Assembly (NCBI GenBank): GCA_022706865.1
Contig: JAKJBT010000004.1
Span: 1-40,908 of the forward strand
DNA: 40,908 nucleotides
Source: Bacillota bacterium
GTDB lineage: Bacteria; Bacillota_A; Clostridia; Lutisporales; Lutisporaceae
Direction: 5' to 3'
Shown in pieces: positions 25,494-34,702 of this stretch; the first letter of the stretch is position 1; every line of letters starts with the position of its first letter. Made by a program: the position numbers and the translations under genes. The notes beneath the pieces are model-generated. The model worked only from the letters and a program-made list of their open reading frames with translations. It searched no databases and had not been told where the DNA came from.

Positions 25494-28400
25494 ATGATAA
25501 GAGCATTAAGAACTTTGATTGCATTATGTCTAATTTTAAGCTTAATGCTGTCCGTGTCCTTGAATGCATTTGCAGAAATTGTGGATATAAGAGGCCATTG
25601 GGCAGAAAGCATGATTGAAAATACTGTTAACAGGGGAATATTGACAGGTTATCCGGATGGAACTTTCAAACCAGATAATCCAATGACTCAAGCAGAATTT
25701 TTTGCACTTGTGAACAGGAGCTTTGGTTTTGATAAAACAGCAGTGTATGAGTATTTAAGCGTGTCCGCCGACAAGTGGTATGCAAATGAATATAAAAAGG
25801 CTAAAGCTCAGGGTTATCTTGATTTGCTTGAGGATAGCATGGTGATGCCGGAAGAGCCAATAAGCAGGCAAATGGTAAGTGCAATACTCGGAAAGGTATT
25901 GAAATTGCACCCCGATGAAAGCATTGCTAATGGATTCAGTGATTTCGCGCACTTTGAACCTTGGGCAAAAGGTTTGTCAGGTGCTGTTGCAGGTTTTGGA
26001 TATATGAATGGATACCAGGACAATACATTCAGACCGAAAACAAACATCTCAAGGGCGGAAGTCTCTACGATATTACACAGAGTAATCGGAGAATTGTATG
26101 ATAAAGCAGGTATTTACGGCGATGAACAGACTATAACAAGAATAAAAGGGAATGTAACCATTATCAATCCTGGCATAACATTAAAAAATATGGTAATCGA
26201 AGGAAACCTATATTTAACTGAAGGAATTGGCGATGGTACAGTTATACTTGATCGTATTACGGTAACGGGAACAACAACTATCAGTGGAGGCAAAAAAGGC
26301 ATATTCCTCAGGGATTCATCTTTAGGAGAAGTAGTCATCAGCACCTATGACGACTCAGGTATATATCTTGCCGCACAAGGCGGCTCAAAGGTTGGAGCTG
26401 TAAGAGTGCAAACGGCTGCAAAGTTAGAAGAGACAGATTTGACAGGATCAGGCTTCGGTGAGGTTATACTGTCTGCTCCGGACAGCGGAATTGTTGAGCT
26501 GGCAGGAGATTTTGAAAGGGTTGAGATTAAGGAGGCCTTATCCAATATATCTGTTTTAGGGGGAACGATAAAGTTATTGGAGGTTAATGGAAAGGATACT
26601 GCTATTAAGATTGATAAATCGGTCAGGATAGAGACCCTGACCATCAATCAGCCCGCCAAAATAACTGGAGATTGCTATATCGGAACAGCAAATATCAATT
26701 CGAGTAATGTATCTGTAGACGCAAGACCAAGAATCGTAAATACTGCAACCGGATTAATCAATGTTTACTGTACCGCTTATAAAGCCGCTAAAAGTACATC
26801 CGGAGGTGGAGGTGGAGGCGGCGGTGGCCGTAGTGGCGGCGGTGGCAGCGGTGGCGGCGGTGGCGGCACTATTTCGGTTACATTGAAGAGTGTAGAATCA
26901 TTAGGTACAAAAACTGTAGATAATGGTACCGCCAAAGCAGATATCGGCCTCCCAGCCAGTGTAGGAATAGTATTAAGCGACGGAAGAAACGAAAGCGCAG
27001 ATGTAACCTGGGATGATGGTCTGCCGGCTTATGACGGGGGCAAAGCAGGGACATATGTTTTCTTAGGGACATTGAAAATGCCCGCCGGAGTAACGAATAC
27101 AAAAGGCTTAAAAGCAAGGATGGATGTAATTGTAAGAGAACCTGCAACGGTTGAAGAAATTATAGTAATAGGAGTGGAGACCTTTGATAATATTCAGGTT
27201 CCACGCGGCACTGAAAAGTCAGTAGTGGAAGCTGTTTATCTTCCGGAGCAGGCGGAAGTTACGTTGAATATCGGTGATCCGCGGGATATGTATATAGACT
27301 GGGATATTGAAGGTTCGGATTATGACGGAGAATTTGACGGGTTATATATGTTTTCGGGTGACCTTATATTGCATGATGACGTGACCAATCCGCATAATAA
27401 GAAGGCAACAGTGGGAGTGATTGTAGGAGAGCCTGAAGAAATTGAAGTATGGGTAACGGAGGTTGATTCAATACCGGATATAAATGTTGAATACGGAACC
27501 GATATAGGCAGTATCGATCTTAAGGGTATTATAGGAATCAAGCTTAGCGACAACACTGAAATGGAAGTAGGTGTGGAGTGGTATACCGAAGGATATAACG
27601 GGGATATACCCGGGACATATGTAATAGAGGGAGTGCTGGAGCTGCCTGATTATGTATTGAACCATAGCGACATGAAAGCCAGCGTCAGGATAATTGTAGC
27701 AAAAGCTATTGTAATGAGCGTGGAAGAAATAGATGATATAAATGTGTATACGGGAAAGGATTATATTGCACTGCCGCAAACGGTCGCCGTAACCCTTGGA
27801 GATTCTTCGACCATCCAGGTTCCAGTTGTTTGGGATTCGGGCATCCCGGATTACGATAAATATACAGCAGCGGATTATGAATTCACAGGAACTCTTATAC
27901 TTCCCGATTATGCTGAGAATCCATCAGGAATTGAAGCAAAGGCAACGGTTACGGTTAAACCTTCAGACTTTTTGGGAACTACATTATATCCGGTAGAAGA
28001 TATAACGGAATTTCAGCAATCTGTTACTGCAGCAGTTGATATTGATTATAGCAATATGCTTTATGGGAACGCTTCAATAAAGCTGGCGCCGCTGGCTCCG
28101 GTGGCGGTAGATAATAATATATCATGCTACTCGGTAATAACAAACGATATTTCCAGTTTCTCACTAGGTTCCATGGAAAATATCGAATTCAGTCTATATG
28201 TACCGGATACTTCCCCGCCTGAATATTTCCTTGTAAAGTTTTACACCGATGAATGGCATTGTGTATTTTATGAAAACGGAATAGGAAAATATGAATTAAC
28301 ACCCGGTTGGAACAAAATTCGCCGGACCAAGGAGGACTTTGAACTGGTAGACAGCATCGGAACTGCAACTAATGGATCCATGACGCTGAAAAGAAGCAGG

Positions 28401-29366
28401 AATATGCCTGATGAGTGGATTGAAATGAATCAAAGTATTGACCGTCTGAACAAGGTAATCAGTGAACAGAAGAAATCCTCTGCAATGGATATAAATCGGT
28501 TAATGGAAGCTGATATCACATACTCATGGAATGACATCACCGCAATGGAAATATATGTTGCCTTTAAGAATGATACGGAACCAGTTGTAAATATTGACAG
28601 GATATCTTACAACGTATCAGGCACACCCAAAATACTCTTTACCTTCGACGATGGGTGGCGGGATGTTATGATACATGGCAAACCCATTCTTGATGATAAG
28701 GGCTTCAAGGCTACAACCTGGGTAAACAAAGAGGCGGCAACAGAGTATGCCCATGATGATGCTAACAAAAACTTCTGGTTCATGGATGAAACAGAGCTTG
28801 AAGACATATATGAAGATGGATGGGATATCGGGAACCATACAGTCACTCATCCAGATGAAACGTCTGAACCTAGTGAAGTAGAGTGGCCCAATGAATATTT
28901 GGAAAATCGCGATTGGATACTTGGAAAGGGCTGGGAAAGAGGAGCTAATCATGTTTGTTACCCCTCAGGCATCTATAATGACGAGATTATCAGCATACTG
29001 GATGAGATTGATGCACAAACTGCAAGAACTACTGTATATGGCATCCAGCCTACACCGGCACCCAATTTGTATATGCTCAAGTGCATAAATGTAAGCATAA
29101 AAGCTGATATTCCCTTGATTAAAAGTGAGATTGACAAAGCTGTTTCCACAGGTTCATCATTATTTTTCATGTTCCACCGGGTCGAACCGGTACCGGAAGT
29201 AAGTGATGTCCCTGATGAAGACGATTCTGATTATGGTAAATTAGCTGTATCTGTGGAAAATTTCACCGAAATTGTAGACTATATTTACAGCTATGTACAA
29301 CAAAATAAGCTTGATGTCGTAACTATAAGCCAATGGTATGAAAACTATTTAGGAATGTATCCGTAA
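25494..29366 (+). CDS. SLH-anchored cell-surface polysaccharide deacetylase (PelA deacetylase-like)
   Basis: 1290 residues. Signal peptide 1-27 (AFA cut); three SLH repeats (about 30-205) for binding cell-wall polymer; a beta-solenoid-like region (about 206-430); a Gly-rich linker (437-458); four Big_4-like Ig repeats (about 460-825, each with W and GTYVF/GTL signatures); a probable carbohydrate-binding beta domain (825-1040); and a C-terminal NodB deacetylase. The NodB triad is visible: TFDDG (base D1052, metal D1053) and HTVTH (H1115, H1119), then CYPSGIYND. It should remove acetyl groups from an extracellular amino-sugar polymer. Placed near pelDEFG, it can take the role of the PelA deacetylase of Gram-positive Pel clusters, fixed to the wall. 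RBS GGAGGG before ATG 25494. Confidence 0.85.
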   Translation: MIRALRTLIALCLILSLMLSVSLNAFAEIVDIRGHWAESMIENTVNRGILTGYPDGTFKPDNPMTQAEFFALVNRSFGFDKTAVYEYLSVSADKWYANEYKKAKAQGYLDLLEDSMVMPEEPISRQMVSAILGKVLKLHPDESIANGFSDFAHFEPWAKGLSGAVAGFGYMNGYQDNTFRPKTNISRAEVSTILHRVIGELYDKAGIYGDEQTITRIKGNVTIINPGITLKNMVIEGNLYLTEGIGDGTVILDRITVTGTTTISGGKKGIFLRDSSLGEVVISTYDDSGIYLAAQGGSKVGAVRVQTAAKLEETDLTGSGFGEVILSAPDSGIVELAGDFERVEIKEALSNISVLGGTIKLLEVNGKDTAIKIDKSVRIETLTINQPAKITGDCYIGTANINSSNVSVDARPRIVNTATGLINVYCTAYKAAKSTSGGGGGGGGGRSGGGGSGGGGGGTISVTLKSVESLGTKTVDNGTAKADIGLPASVGIVLSDGRNESADVTWDDGLPAYDGGKAGTYVFLGTLKMPAGVTNTKGLKARMDVIVREPATVEEIIVIGVETFDNIQVPRGTEKSVVEAVYLPEQAEVTLNIGDPRDMYIDWDIEGSDYDGEFDGLYMFSGDLILHDDVTNPHNKKATVGVIVGEPEEIEVWVTEVDSIPDINVEYGTDIGSIDLKGIIGIKLSDNTEMEVGVEWYTEGYNGDIPGTYVIEGVLELPDYVLNHSDMKASVRIIVAKAIVMSVEEIDDINVYTGKDYIALPQTVAVTLGDSSTIQVPVVWDSGIPDYDKYTAADYEFTGTLILPDYAENPSGIEAKATVTVKPSDFLGTTLYPVEDITEFQQSVTAAVDIDYSNMLYGNASIKLAPLAPVAVDNNISCYSVITNDISSFSLGSMENIEFSLYVPDTSPPEYFLVKFYTDEWHCVFYENGIGKYELTPGWNKIRRTKEDFELVDSIGTATNGSMTLKRSRNMPDEWIEMNQSIDRLNKVISEQKKSSAMDINRLMEADITYSWNDITAMEIYVAFKNDTEPVVNIDRISYNVSGTPKILFTFDDGWRDVMIHGKPILDDKGFKATTWVNKEAATEYAHDDANKNFWFMDETELEDIYEDGWDIGNHTVTHPDETSEPSEVEWPNEYLENRDWILGKGWERGANHVCYPSGIYNDEIISILDEIDAQTARTTVYGIQPTPAPNLYMLKCINVSIKADIPLIKSEIDKAVSTGSSLFFMFHRVEPVPEVSDVPDEDDSDYGKLAVSVENFTEIVDYIYSYVQQNKLDVVTISQWYENYLGMYP

Positions 29367-29394
29367 GAAGCCGCTCAGAAGGAAGAAAAGATAT

Positions 29395-29421
29395 GGGTAA
29401 GGCCCGGAATAGGCTTTACCC
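29395..29421 (+). terminator. Hairpin terminator after the SLH-deacetylase gene
   Basis: GGGTAAGGCC (29395-29404) and GGCTTTACCC (29412-29421) pair over 10 positions with one G-T wobble, followed by a pyrimidine-rich TTCTCTTT tract. It separates this gene from the beta-helix gene, which may have its own promoter or rely on read-through. Confidence 0.7.
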
Positions 29422-29471
29422 AATGCCTTCTCTTTATATGGGTTTGGATTGTGAAAGGGGCAAATTATTGT

Positions 29472-30845
29472 ATGAAACATAAGCTGTTGTCTTGGGGCAT
29501 CTTTTCTGCTGCACTTTGTTTTTGTACGGTACAGGCGATCATTCCGCTGCCGAAGGGTAATAATTATTATGTCTCTGTTTCAGGCTATGACAATAATACA
29601 GGTACACTGAAGGCTCCCTTCAGGAGTGTACAAAAAGGGTGTGATGTACTAAAACCCGGGGACACTTTGTACATTAGGGCAGGAGAGTATCATGAGAAAA
29701 TTGAGATAAATTCTACGGGTACAGAAGGTGAATATATTACAGTCCAGCCCTATGGGAATGAACGGGTCATTTTGAACGGGGAAGGCAATAGTAAGAGAAG
29801 TAATATCATCCACATAAAGGACAAGAGCTACATTAGAATAAAGGGGCTGGAGCTTCGGAACAGCCGGGACGGCGATACACCTTCCGGAATTATGATCGAA
29901 GGCTTTGGAAGAGGAATTGAAATTCTAAGCAATAAGATATACTCTATCGAATCAGATAGTAATTCCCACGGTATCGCTGTATATGGGCGAAACAGCTATA
30001 TTCCCATTCAAGGGATTAAGATAGAAGGGAACGAGATTTATAACTGCAGACTGGGCTCAAGTGAGTCTTTAGTTGTGAATGGAAATGTGGAGGATTTTAG
30101 AATCTGCGGAAATATCATTCATGATAACAATAATATCGGAATTGACTGCATAGGCTTTGAGAAGACCGCTGTATTGAACGACCAGCCGCGATCCGGCCTG
30201 ATTGCCGGAAATACTGTTTATAATATCAGTAGTGCAAATAATCCGGTATATGAAGGGGATGCCTGTGCCGGCGGGATATATGTGGACGGAGGGAAAGATA
30301 TCATTATAGAAAGGAATAGGGTATATGACTGCGATATAGGTATTGAGGTTGCATCAGAACATTATAATAAAGCAGCAGCCAATATTTTGGTACGCAGTAA
30401 TCTAATATATTCCAGCCATTTATATGGACTTTCCCTGGGGGGCGCATCCGGAGGCAACGGTTATGCGGAGAATTGCCACTTTATATGCAACACTCTATAT
30501 GATAACCAAATAGGAATAAATATGCAAAAATCCAGGTATAACAAAATAATCAGCAATATAGTTTACGATACGGGGACTTTACTTGAGGGGCCTCTGGGCT
30601 CAAACATCCTAAGCTGCAATGTCTTTTATTCTCCTGACGGAAATCCTTACAAGCTGCCCGGCTTTAAAGACCCTAAGTTTAAAGATCCTGTCCATAAGGA
30701 TTTTGAGCTGAGCAAGGATTCACCCGCCATTGACGCAGGGGATCCATTATATTTGTGCTATGGAGGTGAAATGGATATTCTGAATAAGCCGAGAGTATCA
30801 AATGGAAGGATAGACTGTGGTGCCTTTGAGTATGAAGAAGAGTAA
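29472..30845 (+). CDS. Secreted right-handed beta-helix protein
   Basis: 457 residues with an N-terminal signal sequence (MKHKLLSWGIFSAALCF...VQA), then YYVSVSGYDNNTGTLKAPFRSVQKG, the entry motif of DUF1565/pectate-lyase-like proteins, and repeated beta-helix coils rich in GNxIY/NRVYD/SNLIY units. The C-terminal DAGDP and CGAFEYE end is typical of this secreted group. Such folds are lyases, hydrolases or epimerases acting on polysaccharides; no catalytic set can be assigned. ATG 29472 is used, 11 bases after GAAAGGGG; GTG 29451 overlaps that RBS. Its position suggests action on the Pel-like polymer. Confidence 0.75.
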   Translation: MKHKLLSWGIFSAALCFCTVQAIIPLPKGNNYYVSVSGYDNNTGTLKAPFRSVQKGCDVLKPGDTLYIRAGEYHEKIEINSTGTEGEYITVQPYGNERVILNGEGNSKRSNIIHIKDKSYIRIKGLELRNSRDGDTPSGIMIEGFGRGIEILSNKIYSIESDSNSHGIAVYGRNSYIPIQGIKIEGNEIYNCRLGSSESLVVNGNVEDFRICGNIIHDNNNIGIDCIGFEKTAVLNDQPRSGLIAGNTVYNISSANNPVYEGDACAGGIYVDGGKDIIIERNRVYDCDIGIEVASEHYNKAAANILVRSNLIYSSHLYGLSLGGASGGNGYAENCHFICNTLYDNQIGINMQKSRYNKIISNIVYDTGTLLEGPLGSNILSCNVFYSPDGNPYKLPGFKDPKFKDPVHKDFELSKDSPAIDAGDPLYLCYGGEMDILNKPRVSNGRIDCGAFEYEEE

Positions 30846-30855
30846 TCAGGTTCTA

Positions 30856-32265
30856 TTAATCTGTTCCTTGCACAATAGTGACCTGATTTAAGCTATAACG
30901 TCCATCAGGTCTTTTGCCGGCGATGGCAAGATCAATAGAAGGCTTGCCTGTATCAGGATCCAGAATAGCTGCACAAAGGGTATAATTACCTTCTTTTAGG
31001 TCCGGCGGAATGTAAAGGGAAGCATCAACAGTTTTCTTGCCCGGCAGCCAGCTGCGGATATCCTCCGATAGTATTGAGCTAAAAACAATATTTGAATCGG
31101 AATCCGATAAGCTTAGTTCTACAGGCCATGAAAAATAAAACGGAGCAACACCCTTGTTCTTCCATACCATTCTTACAGGCAGAATATTTCCACTTTCAAC
31201 CCTTCGAGGATGCTTTACCGAGTATAAGACAAATCTATAACCCATGGTTTTAATTGCAAGTTCATAATTGCTTTGCAGTTCTGAACCTAAAGGATAATAA
31301 GCAGGACAAGAAGGTCCCAGCCAGCTGGTATGGCTGTCCCGGATTTGTTTCAAGGTTTTATTGATATGCTTCTTTTCAAAGCAGCCCATTCCGGGGGGTA
31401 CTGCTATTTCTCCGCCTGAGGGTGCATATTTCCAGAAATCCGGCATTGCGGGCTGAACTGTTCCTGTAAGATAATCGCGATAACCATTATTTATGTTTCT
31501 GATGAAGTAATCCCAGGTCTGTATCGGGTCACCAAAAGAGTCATTATAGAGTCCGATTTTATTCTCTTTAGCTATAGCAAAGGGCCGCCTCATAACTATC
31601 TTTTTGTTGGTAAAGTACTGCAGATAATGTTCCACGTACTGGTCACTAACATCAATAGGAGGGAAAGGAATGGGGAAAGGCTGATCCTGCTTGGTATGCC
31701 ATTCACCCCAATGGCCAAGGCTTCCCAGGGCTATTATCGGAATCTGGGGATTATTGTTATATCGTGCAGCAAGTGCACAAATAAGCTTCTTATGGTATGA
31801 AATGAGTGTTGGGTTGCTATAATTGGGGCTGAAGCCTTTACCATAGTCCAGGTCATACCATGTGCCATCTTCATTTATTTCCGAAAGCAGCCAGTCGGGG
31901 ATATCCAGATGTTTCTCTTTGCCGGGGAAATCCATGTTTAGTCTTAAGATGATACGGACATTATTATCTTTCCAATAATTAAATCTGTATTTTTTCTCAA
32001 AGTCATCAAAAGCATATTCCCCTTTTTCCGGTTCCAGTTCGCACCAAGTCGTATTAATATAAACAAGACTATGTGGCTGTTCATAGGGGCCGCCCTCAGC
32101 ACTTGGAGCCCATCCCTTATATGGATTGTTCAAAACATCTGCAGATTCGGGGGGATAGTATAATTCACCTGTGACAAGTATTCGCGCTGCATGAATCATC
32201 AATAGTGGTGAAATGATAAAAGACATAATAGAAACTATTATGAATTTGGTTTTTTTACTAGTCAT
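30856..32265 (-). CDS. DUF4832/DUF4874-type putative glycoside hydrolase, secreted or membrane-anchored
   Basis: 469 residues: an N-terminal signal/anchor (FIIVSIMSFIISPLLMIHA), then a TIM-barrel-like domain starting NNPYKGWAPSAEGG and containing SLVYINTTWCELEPEKGEYAFD, ILRLNMDFPG and ALGSLGHWGEWH, and a C-terminal beta-sandwich. These are features of the DUF4874-DUF4832 pair, considered glycosidase-like (the LEPEKGEY segment resembles GH42/GH5-type barrels). No enzyme activity has been read directly. The gene converges on the beta-helix gene with only 10 bases between stop codons and faces away from the pel operon. ATG 32265 follows AGGAAAGG by 10 bases. Confidence 0.7.
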   Translation of the reverse strand: MTSKKTKFIIVSIMSFIISPLLMIHAARILVTGELYYPPESADVLNNPYKGWAPSAEGGPYEQPHSLVYINTTWCELEPEKGEYAFDDFEKKYRFNYWKDNNVRIILRLNMDFPGKEKHLDIPDWLLSEINEDGTWYDLDYGKGFSPNYSNPTLISYHKKLICALAARYNNNPQIPIIALGSLGHWGEWHTKQDQPFPIPFPPIDVSDQYVEHYLQYFTNKKIVMRRPFAIAKENKIGLYNDSFGDPIQTWDYFIRNINNGYRDYLTGTVQPAMPDFWKYAPSGGEIAVPPGMGCFEKKHINKTLKQIRDSHTSWLGPSCPAYYPLGSELQSNYELAIKTMGYRFVLYSVKHPRRVESGNILPVRMVWKNKGVAPFYFSWPVELSLSDSDSNIVFSSILSEDIRSWLPGKKTVDASLYIPPDLKEGNYTLCAAILDPDTGKPSIDLAIAGKRPDGRYSLNQVTIVQGTD

Positions 32266-32698
32266 TATATCAGAACCTTTCCTCATAAAAATAATTAGCT
32301 GCAGTACACACATTGATTGAATAAGAGAGAAAATACCAAAGAATAAAAATTTACGTTAAGCAGGAATAATATATAAGAAAATTGGAAAGATGATTTTTAC
32401 AAAGATAAATTATCAATTGTATATTCAATCATAAATATATATTCAATTATAAATATATCAATTATTTAGAAATATAGAACATAAATGGACAATGCATTTC
32501 ATTAACTTATAAGATTAGTCGAGTGAAATCGGGTTCGGATTTTATAGTATACAAGTTATAGATGTTTAGTGTAAAACATGCAGTTACCAGGTTCTAAAAT
32601 AATTTAATCTACATATTCTTAGGAAATGAGAGTGTATTAATAAATTATTAAAGGTACATGGCATTCATACTAATTTACGATAAAGGTGAGGTGTTACT
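32266..32698. promoter_or_regulatory. AT-rich divergent intergenic region upstream of the pel operon
   Basis: A 433-base gene-free region between the DUF4832 gene and the pel operon. It contains two tandem 18-base repeats (32421-32456) and a TATACAAGTT string (32548-32557) also found upstream of the SLH-deacetylase gene (25354-25363). I find no riboswitch consensus and no confident promoter boxes. The length and repeats suggest regulatory DNA for both divergent units. Confidence 0.5.
32421..32456. repeat. Tandem 18-base repeat, two copies
   Basis: ATATTCAATCATAAATAT (32421-32438) is followed directly by ATATTCAATTATAAATAT (32439-32456), with one difference. Two flanking ATCAATT strings (32412-32418, 32457-32463) extend the pattern. 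A paired binding site for a regulator of the pel operon is possible; low-complexity AT sequence is the alternative. Confidence 0.65.
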
Positions 32699-34654
32699 GT
32701 GAATGTTCTGATAACCGGAGGTTATGGCTTTATTGGTTCTCATGTCGCGGAAGAATTCTATAAGGAAGGCTATCGCATTTTTATTATAGACAACTTATCC
32801 AGCGGCAATTCAAGAAATATAAGATTCAAGCATTCTTTTTACAAATTAGATATAAAAGATGATAAGTGCCGGGAAGTATTTAAGAACAACAAATTTGATG
32901 TTGTTATACATCTTGCAGCCCAAATAAATGTAACGAACTCTCTTGAGGATCCTTACTCGGATGCTTCATCGAATATATTAGGGTTAATAAATATGCTTAA
33001 ATTGTCTGCTCAGTACGGTGTCAAAAAGTTTGTTTTTGCTTCTTCTGCAGCTGTTTACGGAAATAATGGAAAAATCCCTTTAAAGGAAGACGCTGCTATT
33101 AATCCGCTTTCCCCATATGGTATAAGCAAGGCTGCCGGAGAGTTATACTGCAAAAAATGGAATGAGCTTTATGGCTTGAATACAGTTTGTCTCAGGTTTT
33201 CCAACGTCTACGGTCCAAGACAGAGTACTACCGGAGAAGGAGGAGTTGTATCCATTTTCATGGAAAGAGCAGCCATGGAAAAGGAATTAGTTGTATTTGG
33301 AGACGGAAATCAAACCAGAGACTTTATATATGTGAAAGATGTAGCCGGTGCTATTTTCAAATCAGTTAAGAAGAATGCTGCCGGAGTATTAAATCTATCA
33401 ACTCAATCAGAAACAAGTATTAATGAATTAATAGAAGAATTGAGATGCTTAAAGCCCATCAAAGGGATATGCTATAAGGGTATTAGAGAAGGTGATATCA
33501 AGAATTCCTGCTTGGATAATACAAAGATAAAGCAGGAATTGGATTGGGAGCCCAGATATTCAATGACAGAAGGCTTGAAAAGTACATATGAATGGTATGA
33601 AAACTATTACAGAAATATTAGAAAACATAAGGCGAACCAGGAAGGTTCAACTGCAAGTACTCCGGTTTTAAAAAGGATTACAGGCTTGATAAAGAAGTCA
33701 GGGTTATTATCTTGGACAGAGAATCTGGTACTTTTTATTCTGACCTGCTGTATGACCATTATTGCACAAAACGCTTCCAATTATTATCTTTTGGACTATA
33801 AACTCATTTATATTGTTTTAGTTGGGATTATATACGGAATAAGGCAGGCTGTGTTGTCTTCTTTATTATCTTGCGGTCTATATATCTATTTATACATAGA
33901 GGAAGGAAGAGATATTGTCTCTTTATTTAATGATACCAACAGTATGCTGCAGCTTTCCTTTTACTTATTGATAGGAATGATCATCGGATATGTAATCGAC
34001 AGCAAGAATAATGAACTGCAGGGTAAAGATAATAAATTGAAATCTCTAGATGAAAAACTCACATTTTTAGATAAAATTCATAATGAAACCCTGCTGCTTA
34101 AGGATGAACTATGTGAACAAATCATCAATACCGAAAACAGCTATGGGAAGGTTTGCTCCATGGTTGAAAAACTGAATAGCCTGAATCCCGAAGAGGTATT
34201 GATTAATGGTGTCTCAGTTTTGGAAAACATGATGAAATCAGATAAGGTTGCTATATATGTCTTATCCTATTCAAGAAATATTGCTGTTCTTGCTGCAAAA
34301 TCCGAAAATAAGGATTTCAATGTACCGGGAATTGTAAAGATAAGAGAGCAGGAAGATATCTACAGGGTAATTAAGACAAAAGATATTTTTATAAATAGAG
34401 AATGGCTTCCTTCTTTACCTATAATGACTGCGCCTATATCAGATCAAGAAAATATAGTGGCGGTAGCCTGTATTTATAATGTTGAGTTTGAGAACCTCAC
34501 TCTTCACAGGCAAAACTTACTTAGAGTAGCTGCAAATTTAATTTCTTATGCTTTGACAAATGCTTACAAATATGCAGATATAGTACAGGATAACTATATT
34601 GGCTATCCCTCGGCTGTTGAAACAGGCAGCTATATATTGAAGCAAAATCAATAG
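32699..34654 (+). CDS. pelD: Epimerase-PelD fusion (sugar-nucleotide epimerase, 4 TM, GAF)
   Basis: 651 residues in two parts. Residues 1-310 are an extended SDR sugar-nucleotide epimerase: NAD-binding GGYGFIG (7-13), S115/S116 in FASSAAVYG, Y140 and K144 in YGISK. Residues 340-435 contain four membrane helices, then a coiled coil (435-492) and a GAF domain (about 493-625), the architecture of PelD. Pseudomonas PelD continues into a degenerate GGDEF domain with a c-di-GMP site; here the protein ends 26 residues after the GAF, so that site is absent. PelX-like epimerases convert UDP-GlcNAc to UDP-GalNAc for Pel, so the fusion likely delivers precursor at the synthase. GTG start 32699, seven bases after AAAGGTGAGG. 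First gene of pelD-E-orf-F-G. Confidence 0.8.
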   Translation: MNVLITGGYGFIGSHVAEEFYKEGYRIFIIDNLSSGNSRNIRFKHSFYKLDIKDDKCREVFKNNKFDVVIHLAAQINVTNSLEDPYSDASSNILGLINMLKLSAQYGVKKFVFASSAAVYGNNGKIPLKEDAAINPLSPYGISKAAGELYCKKWNELYGLNTVCLRFSNVYGPRQSTTGEGGVVSIFMERAAMEKELVVFGDGNQTRDFIYVKDVAGAIFKSVKKNAAGVLNLSTQSETSINELIEELRCLKPIKGICYKGIREGDIKNSCLDNTKIKQELDWEPRYSMTEGLKSTYEWYENYYRNIRKHKANQEGSTASTPVLKRITGLIKKSGLLSWTENLVLFILTCCMTIIAQNASNYYLLDYKLIYIVLVGIIYGIRQAVLSSLLSCGLYIYLYIEEGRDIVSLFNDTNSMLQLSFYLLIGMIIGYVIDSKNNELQGKDNKLKSLDEKLTFLDKIHNETLLLKDELCEQIINTENSYGKVCSMVEKLNSLNPEEVLINGVSVLENMMKSDKVAIYVLSYSRNIAVLAAKSENKDFNVPGIVKIREQEDIYRVIKTKDIFINREWLPSLPIMTAPISDQENIVAVACIYNVEFENLTLHRQNLLRVAANLISYALTNAYKYADIVQDNYIGYPSAVETGSYILKQNQ

Positions 34655-34702
34655 TAAGTATTAGTATCTTATATTGACAATATCCGGAGCGGAGGTTTTA
34701 TA

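Noticed and set aside
26802..26867. GGC/GGT triplet run as a repeat array
   Set aside because: It codes in frame for a Gly/Ser linker between domains of the SLH protein; codons vary and there are no spacers.
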